NCBI GenBank assembly: GCA_023259925.1 | Contig: JALRDS010000023.1 | Span: 1-7,150, forward strand | Length of the DNA: 7,150 bases | DNA from: Candidatus Saccharimonadia bacterium | GTDB lineage: Bacteria; Patescibacteriota; Saccharimonadia; Saccharimonadales; Saccharimonadaceae | Reading direction: 5' to 3' | Part shown: positions 1 through 5,997 of the stretch, piece by piece | Layout of the letters: the number at the start of each line of letters is the position of its first letter | Numbering within the stretch: position 1 is the stretch's first letter | The notes under the pieces: model-generated | Told to the model about the DNA's origin: nothing | The model's input: the letters and a program-made list of their open reading frames with translations, nothing else | The model's database searches: none | Made by a program: the position numbers and the translations under genes

Positions 1-1337
1 GTGGACTAACTGTGTATTCTCAGCCGCACATCGGCAACTGGCTTGGCTACATTTACTGGGACGTACTCGTACGTACTTTGGAAGCAGAAGGGTATGAGGT
101 TGAACGAACACAGAATATCACAGATGTCGGCCATCTAACGAGCGATGATGACAGCGGTGAAGATAAGATGCAGAAAGGAGCTTCAGCAGAAGGAGTGACT
201 GCCTGGGACATTGCTAGAAAATATACTGAAATCGCCAACCATGAAGCATATACTCTTCTAAAGCTGAAGAAACCTACTCATTTAGTTGCAGCAACAGATT
301 ACATTACTGAACAGATTGAGTTTGCCAAAACACTCGAAAAAAAGGGCCTCACATATTTTATTGAAGATGAAGGACTCTACTTCGATACCTCAAAATTAGA
401 TGACTATGGCAAGCTTGCGAAGCTCGATATAGCTGGGCTAAAAGCTGGTAAACGTGTAGCCGTAAGTGGTAAACAACTAGCTACCGACTTTGCAATTTGG
501 AAACTGAGTCCACGTGGGAGCAAGAGAGACATGGAGTGGGAGAGCCCATGGGGAGTTGGGTTCCCTGGATGGCACCTCGAGTGTTCAGTTATTGCAAAAG
601 AAACGCTTGGTGAGCAAATTGACATCCACACGGGTGGTATTGATCATATCCCTGTACATCACACTAATGAAATTGCCCAGTCTGAAGGCGTGCATGACGT
701 TGAGTTCGCCCACACCTGGCTACACAACAATCATATAAAAATAGCAGGCACTAAAATATCTAAATCACTCGGTAATATTATTACGTTAGACGATATTGCT
801 AAGCGCGGCATACCGTATGAAGCCTTTAAGCTTCTTGCGCTGTCTAAGCATTATCGCACTGAAGGTAATTTCGATTGGAGCATATTAGAATCCGCTAATA
901 ATCGCCTTGCTAACTGGCGTCGCGTGGCTGCACTGCGCCATCAAACACACGACACAATCACTAACGATAATGAAAAAGATGGCTTTTTACTCGCAACACC
1001 AAGTGCCATCAAGCAAGCGCTAACCAATGACCTCAATACCCCAGCAGCCTTGGCTATAATCGATGAAGCTTTTACCGATGTTCTAGCGCTGCCAGCTACT
1101 GCCATTCATCGTCATTACCTCGTAGAGCTACTCTCAGCTATTAACGAATTACTCGGTATAGACCTAACCGAATCAACTCCAGATATCAGCGATGAAGTAA
1201 AGCAACTCCTTATTCGTAGAACCAGAGCTCGAGAAAATAAAGACTGGCAGCTGTCTGATGCTCTGCGAGATGAGCTTCTTGAGCAAGGCATACTGCTGAG
1301 CGACACCGCACACGGTACATCCTGGCACTACGCGTAA
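1..1337 (+). CDS. cysS: Cysteinyl-tRNA synthetase, 5'-truncated by window edge
   Basis: Class I aminoacyl-tRNA synthetase that charges tRNA-Cys with cysteine in the cytoplasm. The frame is open to the left edge and reads GLTVYSQPHIGN from base 3, so the GTG at base 12 is an internal Val and not the start. Roughly 20-30 N-terminal residues are missing. The codon before the Gly ends in GT, which fits the family's zinc-binding Cys (CGxTVY). The HIGH-type motif is HIGN (bases 27-38) and the KMSKS-type motif is KISKS (bases 753-767). The other zinc ligands are visible in GWHLECS and in VHHTNEIAQSE. The NITDVGHLTSDDDSGEDK segment marks the subtype with DIHTGGIDHIPVHH that is common in Patescibacteria (from memory). 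The C-terminal helical/anticodon domain is complete and ends in TAA. Transcription ends at the hairpin just downstream. Confidence 0.97.
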   Translation, partial: GLTVYSQPHIGNWLGYIYWDVLVRTLEAEGYEVERTQNITDVGHLTSDDDSGEDKMQKGASAEGVTAWDIARKYTEIANHEAYTLLKLKKPTHLVAATDYITEQIEFAKTLEKKGLTYFIEDEGLYFDTSKLDDYGKLAKLDIAGLKAGKRVAVSGKQLATDFAIWKLSPRGSKRDMEWESPWGVGFPGWHLECSVIAKETLGEQIDIHTGGIDHIPVHHTNEIAQSEGVHDVEFAHTWLHNNHIKIAGTKISKSLGNIITLDDIAKRGIPYEAFKLLALSKHYRTEGNFDWSILESANNRLANWRRVAALRHQTHDTITNDNEKDGFLLATPSAIKQALTNDLNTPAALAIIDEAFTDVLALPATAIHRHYLVELLSAINELLGIDLTESTPDISDEVKQLLIRRTRARENKDWQLSDALRDELLEQGILLSDTAHGTSWHYA

Positions 1338-1350
1338 ATACTCAATAGTT

Positions 1351-1378
1351 AAAAGAAGCCCTACGAGGCTTCTTTTTT
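1351..1378. terminator. Bidirectional intrinsic terminator between cysS and the AI-2E gene
   Basis: A perfect 10-bp stem (AAAAGAAGCC at 1351-1360, GGCTTCTTTT at 1367-1376) with a 6-nt loop is followed on the plus strand by a T run (1373-1378). On the minus strand the same stem ends in TTTT, a weaker tail. The right arm lies inside the last codons of the minus-strand gene, whose TAG stop (1361-1363) is in the loop. Confidence 0.88.
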
Positions 1379-2497
1379 AACAGCACGTGCTAGCTTGGCG
1401 ATACGATGCTCTGATCGCGTTCGCTCTTTACTGGCTCGCTCCATATAGCTATCGAAAAGCACTTTAATACAGCCTGCAATAGGAATAGATATAATACCAC
1501 CGGCTATGCCGAATAAGTACACTCCAATGGTTACCGATGCCAAAATTGTGAGCGCAGACAGCTCGAGTCGTTTTGATTGGATTGTAGGAGATATATAGTT
1601 ATTTTCAATCTGCTGATAAATAACGAAGAACACGACATACGCAATAGCCGCTCCCAGATCATTCAACGCCAGCAGCGCAGTAATCAGCACCCCACCAATC
1701 GTTGCACCAAACATTGGAATAAGCGACAAAATGAAAGTGATTGCTGCTGCTGGAATAGCTAGGTTACTCGGTAGGTTAAAGAAGAGTAGGCTAAATATAA
1801 ATATTACTAATCCTGCTGCAATGGCTCCAATTCCAGATACAGTAAGTTGACCTGTGATATAACCAGACACCACTGCGTTCATACGGTGCACAATGCTATG
1901 GTGCAAGTCGCGCTTATCGGTATCCGTATACAAGTCCCAAAGCCTGCGCATGAGCGATGGACCCTCAATCAGCATCAAGAATGAAAGCACCAACACCAAG
2001 ATAGCCGCTGTTATAAAGCCGAGCACGGAACCAATGCCAGAAATCACATTAGATCCAACGCTCGATGCCCACCTAGCAGAGCTACTTTGTAGCGACGCAA
2101 TTGCACTATCCATTTGCGGCTGCAAGTTATATTCGTCAATAAAGTGCCTTGCACCGTCCCACTGTGTTTTAGCAGATTCGATGAACTCTGGCAGTACATC
2201 AACGGTTTTAGCAGTTTGCTGCACGATTGGCGGCACCGCTAAGAATACAAATGCGCCCAAAAACAACACCACTACTACATAGGCGATTGCGGTTGATAAA
2301 CCACGGCTATTTCCAGGCAAGCGAGATGCTAGCTTTGTTACAGGAGAATTGAGTGCTAATGCAAGAAATAGTGCTGTGCCAATAATAATAAGAGCTGTTT
2401 TTGCACTGTATATGGCATACGCTGCCACGACTAATCCAACTGGTACTAACCAAAATCGTACGAATGTGCGAGTGCTCGCTTCGATAGTTACTTTCAT
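1361..2497 (-). CDS. AI-2E family transporter (PerM/YdiK/TqsA-like membrane protein)
   Basis: A 378-residue polytopic inner-membrane protein of the AI-2E/PerM family (PF01594). Hydrophobic segments lie near residues 15-31, 34-50, 66-90, 152-177, 221-245, 247-275, 279-295 and 312-345, close to the eight-segment family topology. The large extracytoplasmic loop falls at about 91-150. Family signatures are the SLIPMFGATIGG stretch (258-269), YQQIENNYISPTI (294-306) and the C-terminal GIAGGIISIPIAG. Some members export autoinducer-2 and others are Na+/H+ antiporters, so the substrate cannot be read from sequence. The tail (352-378) is basic and cytoplasmic. The ATG is supported by a TATAAT six bases upstream, implying a leaderless mRNA. 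It lies downstream of the PAP2 gene on the same strand with a 55-bp gap and no clear terminator, so read-through is possible. Confidence 0.92.
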   Translation of the reverse strand: MKVTIEASTRTFVRFWLVPVGLVVAAYAIYSAKTALIIIGTALFLALALNSPVTKLASRLPGNSRGLSTAIAYVVVVLFLGAFVFLAVPPIVQQTAKTVDVLPEFIESAKTQWDGARHFIDEYNLQPQMDSAIASLQSSSARWASSVGSNVISGIGSVLGFITAAILVLVLSFLMLIEGPSLMRRLWDLYTDTDKRDLHHSIVHRMNAVVSGYITGQLTVSGIGAIAAGLVIFIFSLLFFNLPSNLAIPAAAITFILSLIPMFGATIGGVLITALLALNDLGAAIAYVVFFVIYQQIENNYISPTIQSKRLELSALTILASVTIGVYLFGIAGGIISIPIAGCIKVLFDSYMERASKERTRSEHRIAKLARAVKKEAS

Positions 2498-2512
2498 ATG
2501 GTGATTATACCA
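2498..2512 (-). promoter_or_regulatory. Extended -10 promoter of the AI-2E gene (leaderless)
   Basis: On the minus strand TGGTATAATCACCAT precedes the ATG. TATAAT is at 2509-2504, with a TGn extension. Only six bases separate it from the start codon, so the expected start of transcription is the A of ATG. There is no Shine-Dalgarno and no convincing -35. Confidence 0.7.
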
Positions 2513-2536
2513 CCTATCTAATCAATTTAATGCTAT

Positions 2537-2549
2537 CTACATTATGTAG
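2537..2549. repeat. 13-bp palindrome upstream of the AI-2E promoter
   Basis: CTACAT-T-ATGTAG is a perfect inverted repeat with a single central base. It sits just upstream of the -35 region of the AI-2E promoter and a few bases past the PAP2 stop. There is no T run on either side, so it is not an intrinsic terminator. It is better read as a possible operator. Confidence 0.45.
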
Positions 2550-2552
2550 GAG

Positions 2553-3083
2553 TTACATAAGTGCGGCGGCCACGCATACGCCAACAACACCCAGCAGCCA
2601 ACCCGCCACTACATCGCTCGGATAATGAGCACCGAGATATACGCGCGACACTCCAATCAGTAGCGGTAACGCTACGGCTAGCAGCCCTACTAATAAAAAC
2701 TGTAAGCCATTTGACAGCAGCGGCCAGAGTAAAATAGCGAGAATGCCAAACGTAACAGCCGAACCGTTTGAATGGCCGCTCGGAAAACTAAATGTTGCAA
2801 GTGTAGCTGAGTACTCGTTCTCAGGCCGCGCACGCTCAACTAGCATCTTCAGGCCAGCACCTAGCGCCACAGTAATTAATATGCCTGTCGCAGCAATGCC
2901 ATAACGGCTTTCAGCTGTTTGTACCCAAACGAATCCTAGTCCGGCAACAATTGCAGCAATTGTCAGGGGGTCTCCCATATGAGTAAAAAATAAAAACATG
3001 ACACGAGCATTCTGTCCGAAAAAGTGCTTAATCCATGCGGTTACTTTTGTATCGAACCTATGTATCTTTAATCGAACGCTCAT
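2553..3083 (-). CDS. PAP2-superfamily membrane phosphatase
   Basis: A 176-residue membrane phosphatase of the PAP2 (type 2 phosphatidic acid phosphatase) family. It probably dephosphorylates a lipid phosphate such as undecaprenyl pyrophosphate or phosphatidic acid (or a PGP-type lipid) at the outer membrane face. All three catalytic motifs are intact: K79-x6-RP (K79, R86, P87), PSGH at 101-104 with H104 as acid/base, and SR-x5-H-x3-D (S146, R147, H153 nucleophile, D157). Membrane segments lie near 39-56, 62-78, 107-123, 128-145 and 157-175. The N-terminus (1-28) is basic and amphipathic. The ATG at 3083-3081 is preceded by TATACT seven bases upstream, again without a Shine-Dalgarno. It is divergent from the HxlR gene across a 67-bp gap. 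The exact substrate cannot be assigned. Confidence 0.93.
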   Translation of the reverse strand: MSVRLKIHRFDTKVTAWIKHFFGQNARVMFLFFTHMGDPLTIAAIVAGLGFVWVQTAESRYGIAATGILITVALGAGLKMLVERARPENEYSATLATFSFPSGHSNGSAVTFGILAILLWPLLSNGLQFLLVGLLAVALPLLIGVSRVYLGAHYPSDVVAGWLLGVVGVCVAAALM

Positions 3084-3096
3084 ATACTACAGTATA
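3084..3096 (-). promoter_or_regulatory. -10 of the PAP2 gene with an overlapping inverted repeat
   Basis: TATACT occupies 3096-3091 on the minus strand and the ATG follows after seven bases, so the mRNA should start at or next to the AUG. No clear -35 is seen. The inverted repeat ATACT-AC-AGTAT (3084-3095) covers the -10 and the start point, where a bound repressor would block initiation. The divergently encoded HxlR protein is an obvious but untested candidate. Confidence 0.55.
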
Positions 3097-3114
3097 CGCG
3101 ACCAATAGGCCGCT

Positions 3115-3143
3115 TTGACGAAACACACTAGAGAATGTATAGT
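3115..3143 (+). promoter_or_regulatory. Promoter of the HxlR-family gene (leaderless)
   Basis: TTGACG (3115-3120), a 17-bp spacer and TATAGT (3138-3143) make a near-consensus sigma-70-type promoter. Seven bases later comes ATG 3151. This decides the start: a TTG at 3115 in the same frame would add 12 residues but lies inside the -35 box. Confidence 0.8.
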
Positions 3144-3150
3144 ATTAAAT

Positions 3151-3456
3151 ATGAAAAGTATGGTTGGGTCAGTTGATGCTGCAACTCGAATAATTGGTGA
3201 TAAATGGACACCGCGACTACTGCGATTCTTCTTAACCGAACCAACTGTTCGTTTTTGCCAACTGCAAGATATGACTGGTGATATAAACCCTCGCACATTA
3301 TCCGCCCGACTAGTAAAGCTCGAAGATGAAGGTATTATTAGCAAGCGACCCACCACTGCTTCGCGTTGCGAGTACGAACTCACACAAAAGGGCAGAGACC
3401 TATTGCCAATCCTTGATCAAATGCATGAATGGTCTAGTAAATACCCATCAAACTAG
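3151..3456 (+). CDS. HxlR/MarR-like winged-helix transcriptional regulator
   Basis: A 101-residue DNA-binding protein of the HxlR type (PF01638). The family signature is present: ATRIIGDKWTPRLLRFF (11-27), the recognition helix INPRTLSARLVKLEDEGII (45-63), a wing with CEYELTQKGRDLLPIL (73-88) and the terminal MHEWSSKY. Such proteins usually bind as dimers and repress a divergent or adjacent gene. Many redox sensors in the family have a Cys just before the LIGGKW-type motif. Here that position is not Cys, and the only cysteines are C36 and C73, so a different signal is likely. The ATG at 3151 is chosen because the promoter leaves no room for an upstream start. The response-regulator ORF begins 28 bp after the stop with no visible terminator, so co-transcription is possible. 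Confidence 0.9.
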   Translation: MKSMVGSVDAATRIIGDKWTPRLLRFFLTEPTVRFCQLQDMTGDINPRTLSARLVKLEDEGIISKRPTTASRCEYELTQKGRDLLPILDQMHEWSSKYPSN

Positions 3457-3464
3457 ATTAGGCG

Positions 3465-3470
3465 TATACT
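3465..3470 (+). promoter_or_regulatory. Possible -10 for the two-component genes
   Basis: GCGTATACT ends 14 bases before the response-regulator ATG. The TATACT at 3465-3470 would give a short leader of about 7-8 nt. There is no good -35 at 16-18 bp and only a weak purine stretch (AAGAG) before the start, so an internal promoter is plausible but unproven. Confidence 0.4.
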
Positions 3471-3484
3471 AGTAAGAGCTGCAT

Positions 3485-4168
3485 ATGCGAGTACTAGTTG
3501 TTGAAGACGAACATAAGATAGCTCGAGCTCTCAAAAAAGCGCTTGAGCAAGAACACTACGCCGTTGATGTGTCCTATGACGGCGATGATGGCTATGCCAT
3601 GGCAACAACTGAGCCGTACGACATAATGATTATCGATCGCATGCTTCCTGGTGACCATGATGGTATCGACATCGTGAAGGCTCTTCGCGAAAAGCAGATT
3701 AAAACTCCTGTATTACTACTTACGGCCCTTGGAAGGGTTGAGGATAAAACATTTGGGCTCGATAGTGGAGCAGATGATTACCTAGTAAAGCCGTTTTCTG
3801 TTGAAGAGCTACTAGCACGTGTGCGCGCCCTGTTACGTCGTCCGAATGAGGTGAAACCAACCGTATTAGATGCCGACGATCTAGAACTCGATACAGCCAA
3901 CCGCAAAGTAAAACGTGGCAAGACCGAGATACGACTAACCAGTAAGGAATTTGGCCTACTTGAATACCTACTACGTAACAAAAACCGACCGCTTTCCAAA
4001 GATAGCATTATGCAGCATGTGTGGGATTATGACGCTGACATTCTGCCGAACACGATTGAGGTCTACATCAAGTATCTTAGGGCTAAAATTGATAAGCCAT
4101 TCGGCAAAGGCTTGATTAAAACCGTTCGTGGCTTTGGCTATAAGATTGAGGATAGCAAGAAAAAATGA
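3485..4168 (+). CDS. OmpR/PhoB-family response regulator
   Basis: A 227-residue cytoplasmic transcription factor activated by phosphorylation from the adjacent kinase. The receiver domain (2-118) has the acidic pocket E7/D8, phospho-acceptor D51 in IIDRMLP, the switch T80 in LLLTA and the conserved K102 in the VKPF motif. The winged-helix output domain (about 127-222) shows the RLTSKEFGLLEYLLRN helix, the NTIEVYIKYLRAKID recognition segment and the VRGFGYKI wing. Length and order match the OmpR/PhoB class. It starts at MRVLVVEDE, the standard beginning for the family. Its TGA stop overlaps the kinase ATG (ATGA), indicating translational coupling. The target genes cannot be told from the sequence. 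Confidence 0.96.
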   Translation: MRVLVVEDEHKIARALKKALEQEHYAVDVSYDGDDGYAMATTEPYDIMIIDRMLPGDHDGIDIVKALREKQIKTPVLLLTALGRVEDKTFGLDSGADDYLVKPFSVEELLARVRALLRRPNEVKPTVLDADDLELDTANRKVKRGKTEIRLTSKEFGLLEYLLRNKNRPLSKDSIMQHVWDYDADILPNTIEVYIKYLRAKIDKPFGKGLIKTVRGFGYKIEDSKKK

Positions 4169-5187
4169 GGCAAATGTTTACATCTGCAACACTTAAACTT
4201 ACAGGCTGGTACCTTCTTATCCTCGTAGTCATCTCTTTATTATTTAGTTTTATTATTTATGAGCTATCAACGTCTGAGATTAGTAGCCGACTCGAACGGT
4301 TGCAGGTTCGACTGGAAGGCGAAAGCCAAACAATTACACTCCCAGGGCCACTCACGCTCACCGACCTTCGTATGAACCAAACTAAAGAAGCAAAAACGAG
4401 TATTTTTATTGGGCTGGTCTACATGAACATTGCAGTCATAAGTATCGGCGGCGTCGGCTCATATCTGCTTGCTCGCCGTACCATTCGGCCGATAGAAGAA
4501 GCTCACGAAGCGCAGTCACGCTTCACCTCAGACGCCAGCCATGAACTTCGCACACCGCTCGCTGTCATGAAATCAGAAATTCAAGTTCTACTACGCGACA
4601 AGTCTTCGTCGAAACAAGAATATCGTGAAGTACTAGAGAGTAATTTAGAAGAAGTTGATAAACTCGCCCAATTATCACAATCACTCCTCCAGTTGTCTCG
4701 TTTAGACTACAGCGCAGATATTCAGACCAATCGCATTGATATACATGCGGCTATTACTTCAGCAATCAAAAGTTTACACATACCCGCAACGCGCATACAG
4801 CAATCACAACTTACGAAACCGTTTTATGTTGACGGTAACGAATCGATGATAGTTGATTTGTTTAAAATACTGCTCGAGAATTCCATTAACTATAGCCCGG
4901 TTGGCTCTGTGATTAAAATTGCCGCCAGTGCCAATGGCCGGACCTGCAAGGTACACATTAGCAATGAAGGCGAAGGGATTGATAAAGAGTCACTCGATAA
5001 GATCTTTGACAGATTTTACCGCGGCGAAAGTTCAAGAAGTAGTCAGCATAGCGATGGATACGGCCTTGGACTTTCTCTCGCTCGTAAAATTACAACCCTT
5101 CATGACGGCACGGTTACCGCCACTAGCACCCCTGGTGAAATCACTACATTTACAGTCACCTTGCCTCAAGTACGAAAAAACCGTTAG
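4165..5187 (+). CDS. Membrane sensor histidine kinase, partner of the upstream regulator
   Basis: A 340-residue inner-membrane kinase. TM1 is about residues 14-32 and TM2 about 80-103, enclosing a small extracytoplasmic sensor of about 45 residues. The linker to the dimerisation helix is short (104-119) and no full HAMP domain is recognisable. The H-box ASHELRTPL carries phospho-acceptor H126. The ATPase domain has an N-box with N239 (LLENSINYSP), a G1 box NEGEGI (267-272), an F-box FDRFYRG (281-287) and a G2 box GYGLGL (298-303). In G1 the usual first Asp is Asn267, a variant known in some kinases. The start overlaps the regulator stop by ATGA. An ATG at residue 4 (base 4174) is an alternative and would not change the topology. 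It ends in a T-rich region before the GreA-like gene. Confidence 0.95.
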   Translation: MRQMFTSATLKLTGWYLLILVVISLLFSFIIYELSTSEISSRLERLQVRLEGESQTITLPGPLTLTDLRMNQTKEAKTSIFIGLVYMNIAVISIGGVGSYLLARRTIRPIEEAHEAQSRFTSDASHELRTPLAVMKSEIQVLLRDKSSSKQEYREVLESNLEEVDKLAQLSQSLLQLSRLDYSADIQTNRIDIHAAITSAIKSLHIPATRIQQSQLTKPFYVDGNESMIVDLFKILLENSINYSPVGSVIKIAASANGRTCKVHISNEGEGIDKESLDKIFDRFYRGESSRSSQHSDGYGLGLSLARKITTLHDGTVTATSTPGEITTFTVTLPQVRKNR

Positions 5188-5201
5188 TTTTTTTATTTTT
5201 T
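5175..5201 (+). terminator. Weak A/T-rich terminator after the histidine kinase
   Basis: AAAAAAC (5175-5181) can pair with GTTTTTT (5187-5193) around a 5-nt loop containing part of the TAG stop, followed by more T (5194-5201). Only one G-C pair closes the stem, so termination may be leaky. The same T tracts (5188-5194, 5196-5201, 5206-5212) may act as an UP-like element for the next promoter. Confidence 0.4.
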
Positions 5202-5225
5202 CAGATTTTTTTCAGAATCGAGCAG

Positions 5226-5260
5226 TATAGTGAAGCCATACGATGACAATTCATTGTATG
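5226..5260 (+). promoter_or_regulatory. -10 and 5'-end stem-loop of the GreA-like gene
   Basis: TATAGT (5226-5231) predicts a start near 5238. At that point begins an inverted repeat, CATACGATG (5237-5245) with CATTGTATG (5252-5260), which pairs over 9 bp with one G-U around ACAATT. As RNA it would put a hairpin at the very 5' end. As DNA it would be an operator immediately downstream of the promoter. The -35 is poor. Confidence 0.5.
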
Positions 5261-5274
5261 AAAATCTAAAAAAC

Positions 5275-5280
5275 AGGAGG
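5275..5280 (+). promoter_or_regulatory. Strong Shine-Dalgarno of the GreA-like gene
   Basis: AGGAGG lies five bases before ATG 5286. It is the only strong Shine-Dalgarno in the window and contrasts with the leaderless arrangement of most other genes here. Confidence 0.9.
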
Positions 5281-5285
5281 ACATT

Positions 5286-5765
5286 ATGCAGACAGTAGAG
5301 ACAAAGCAATCCACCATCCTACTCAGTAAAAAAGGCATGAAAGAATTAAAAAAGGCAGCAGCTAAGCTGGAACGCCAGCAGAAGCAGATGATTGCAGAGC
5401 TACGAGACCTCGATAAAACCGATGGCCACGACCAACGTTTAACGCGAATTGAAAAGCTAGCAGAATTAGAAACAGTTGAAACTATGCTAGCAGACAAGCA
5501 AAGCTACCTAGCGAATGCTCAACTATTCCCACGCAAGCGTGATGCCATTAAGGTCGCGATTGGTTCGGTCGTTGAACTCATCGATGCCAATGGTAGAATT
5601 TTGCAGTATCAGCTGGTAGATAGTATTGAAGCCAATCCATCAGATGGACGCATTTCGGCAAACAGCCCGCTCGGAAAAACTTTACTCGGTCGCAAAATTA
5701 AAGAAACTATCGAGTGGGGGAACAAGCTCCAGCCAAGCCAGCTTACACTCGTGCGCATTTCGTAA
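5286..5765 (+). CDS. GreA/GreB-family transcription factor with atypical coiled-coil tip
   Basis: A 159-residue protein with the two-part Gre architecture. Residues 11-78 form a charged antiparallel coiled coil that would enter the RNA polymerase secondary channel. Residues 88-145 form the FKBP-like polymerase-binding domain, with the signatures AIGSVVELID, YQLVDSIEANPSDGRISANSPLG and LLGRKIKETIEW. Classical GreA stimulates cleavage of backtracked RNA using a D/E pair in a GDLSENAEY-type tip. Here the tip (about 39-52) reads LRDLDKTDGHDQRL, without that motif but with D41, D43, D46 and D49. It may retain acidic chemistry or act as a Gre-like inhibitor, as Gfh1 does in Thermus. The ATG is fixed by AGGAGG five bases upstream. 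It is monocistronic, with its own promoter signals and a strong terminator. Confidence 0.88.
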   Translation: MQTVETKQSTILLSKKGMKELKKAAAKLERQQKQMIAELRDLDKTDGHDQRLTRIEKLAELETVETMLADKQSYLANAQLFPRKRDAIKVAIGSVVELIDANGRILQYQLVDSIEANPSDGRISANSPLGKTLLGRKIKETIEWGNKLQPSQLTLVRIS

Positions 5766-5784
5766 CAACACAAGCACCACTTAT

Positions 5785-5821
5785 GCGCCGCTCATTTGCC
5801 CAGTTGAGCGGCGCTTTATTT
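5785..5821 (+). terminator. Intrinsic terminator of the GreA-like gene
   Basis: A perfect GC-rich 10-bp stem (GCGCCGCTCA 5785-5794, TGAGCGGCGC 5805-5814) with a 10-nt loop is followed by TTTATTT. It separates the GreA-like gene from tRNA-Gln. Confidence 0.93.
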
Positions 5822-5835
5822 ACTCATTACAGGTG

Positions 5836-5863
5836 TGATACAATACTCTACGGTTATTTACCG
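5836..5863 (+). promoter_or_regulatory. Extended -10 promoter and leader of tRNA-Gln
   Basis: TGATACAAT (5836-5844) is an extended -10 and predicts a start near 5851. The short leader opens with a small hairpin, CGGT (5851-5854) with ACCG (5860-5863), before the mature tRNA 5' end at 5869. No clear -35 is seen. Confidence 0.55.
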
Positions 5864-5868
5864 TTTAT

Positions 5869-5943
5869 TGGGGTGTCGCCAAGTGGTAAGGCACATGGTT
5901 TTGGTCCATGCATTCGGGGGTTCGAATCCCTCCACCCCAGCCA
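5869..5943 (+). tRNA. tRNA-Gln (anticodon UUG)
   Basis: A 75-nt gene with CCA encoded. The acceptor stem TGGGGTG/CACCCCA has 7 perfect pairs and the U1-A72 start typical of tRNA-Gln. The D arm is GCC...GGC. The anticodon stem CATGG/CCATG holds loop TTTTGGT with anticodon TTG at 5901-5903. The variable loop is CATTC, the T arm is GGGGG-TTCGAAT-CCCTC (one G-U), the discriminator is G at 5940, and CCA is at 5941-5943. It closely resembles E. coli tRNA-Gln. Confidence 0.98.
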
Positions 5944-5957
5944 AAATGTTCATGGTT

Positions 5958-5983
5958 AAAATGGCGAGCAATCGTCATTTTTT
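5958..5983 (+). terminator. tRNA-Gln terminator fused to the next promoter
   Basis: AAAATGGCGA (5958-5967) pairs with TCGTCATTTT (5972-5981) over 10 bp with one G-U around a GCAA tetraloop, and six T follow (5978-5983). The last T is also the T of the TG extension of the next gene's promoter. Confidence 0.85.
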
Positions 5984-5991
5984 GATATTCT
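5983..5991 (+). promoter_or_regulatory. Extended -10 of the 66-aa membrane protein gene (leaderless)
   Basis: TGATATTCT (5983-5991) ends six bases before ATG 5998. Transcription should start at the AUG. There is no Shine-Dalgarno, which supports this as a real gene start in the local style. Confidence 0.6.
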
Positions 5992-5997
5992 ATAAAC

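Noticed and set aside
12..14. GTG as the start of the cysteinyl-tRNA synthetase
   Set aside because: The frame is open upstream and codes for the conserved GLT before VYSQPHIGN, so the gene is cut by the window edge.
1893..2282. 129-codon plus-strand ORF
   Set aside because: Lies antisense within the AI-2E gene, has a composition unlike a folded protein and has no start signal. It is a shadow frame.
2537..2549. Terminator of the PAP2 gene
   Set aside because: The palindrome has a very short loop, a weak stem and no T run on the minus strand.
3115..3150. In-frame TTG start that would add 12 residues to the HxlR protein
   Set aside because: The TTG is part of a near-consensus -35 box, and the family's usual N-terminus fits the ATG at 3151.
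5714..5959. ORF running through the GreA terminator and tRNA-Gln
   Set aside because: It reads across a strong terminator and a complete tRNA, so it cannot be a real gene.
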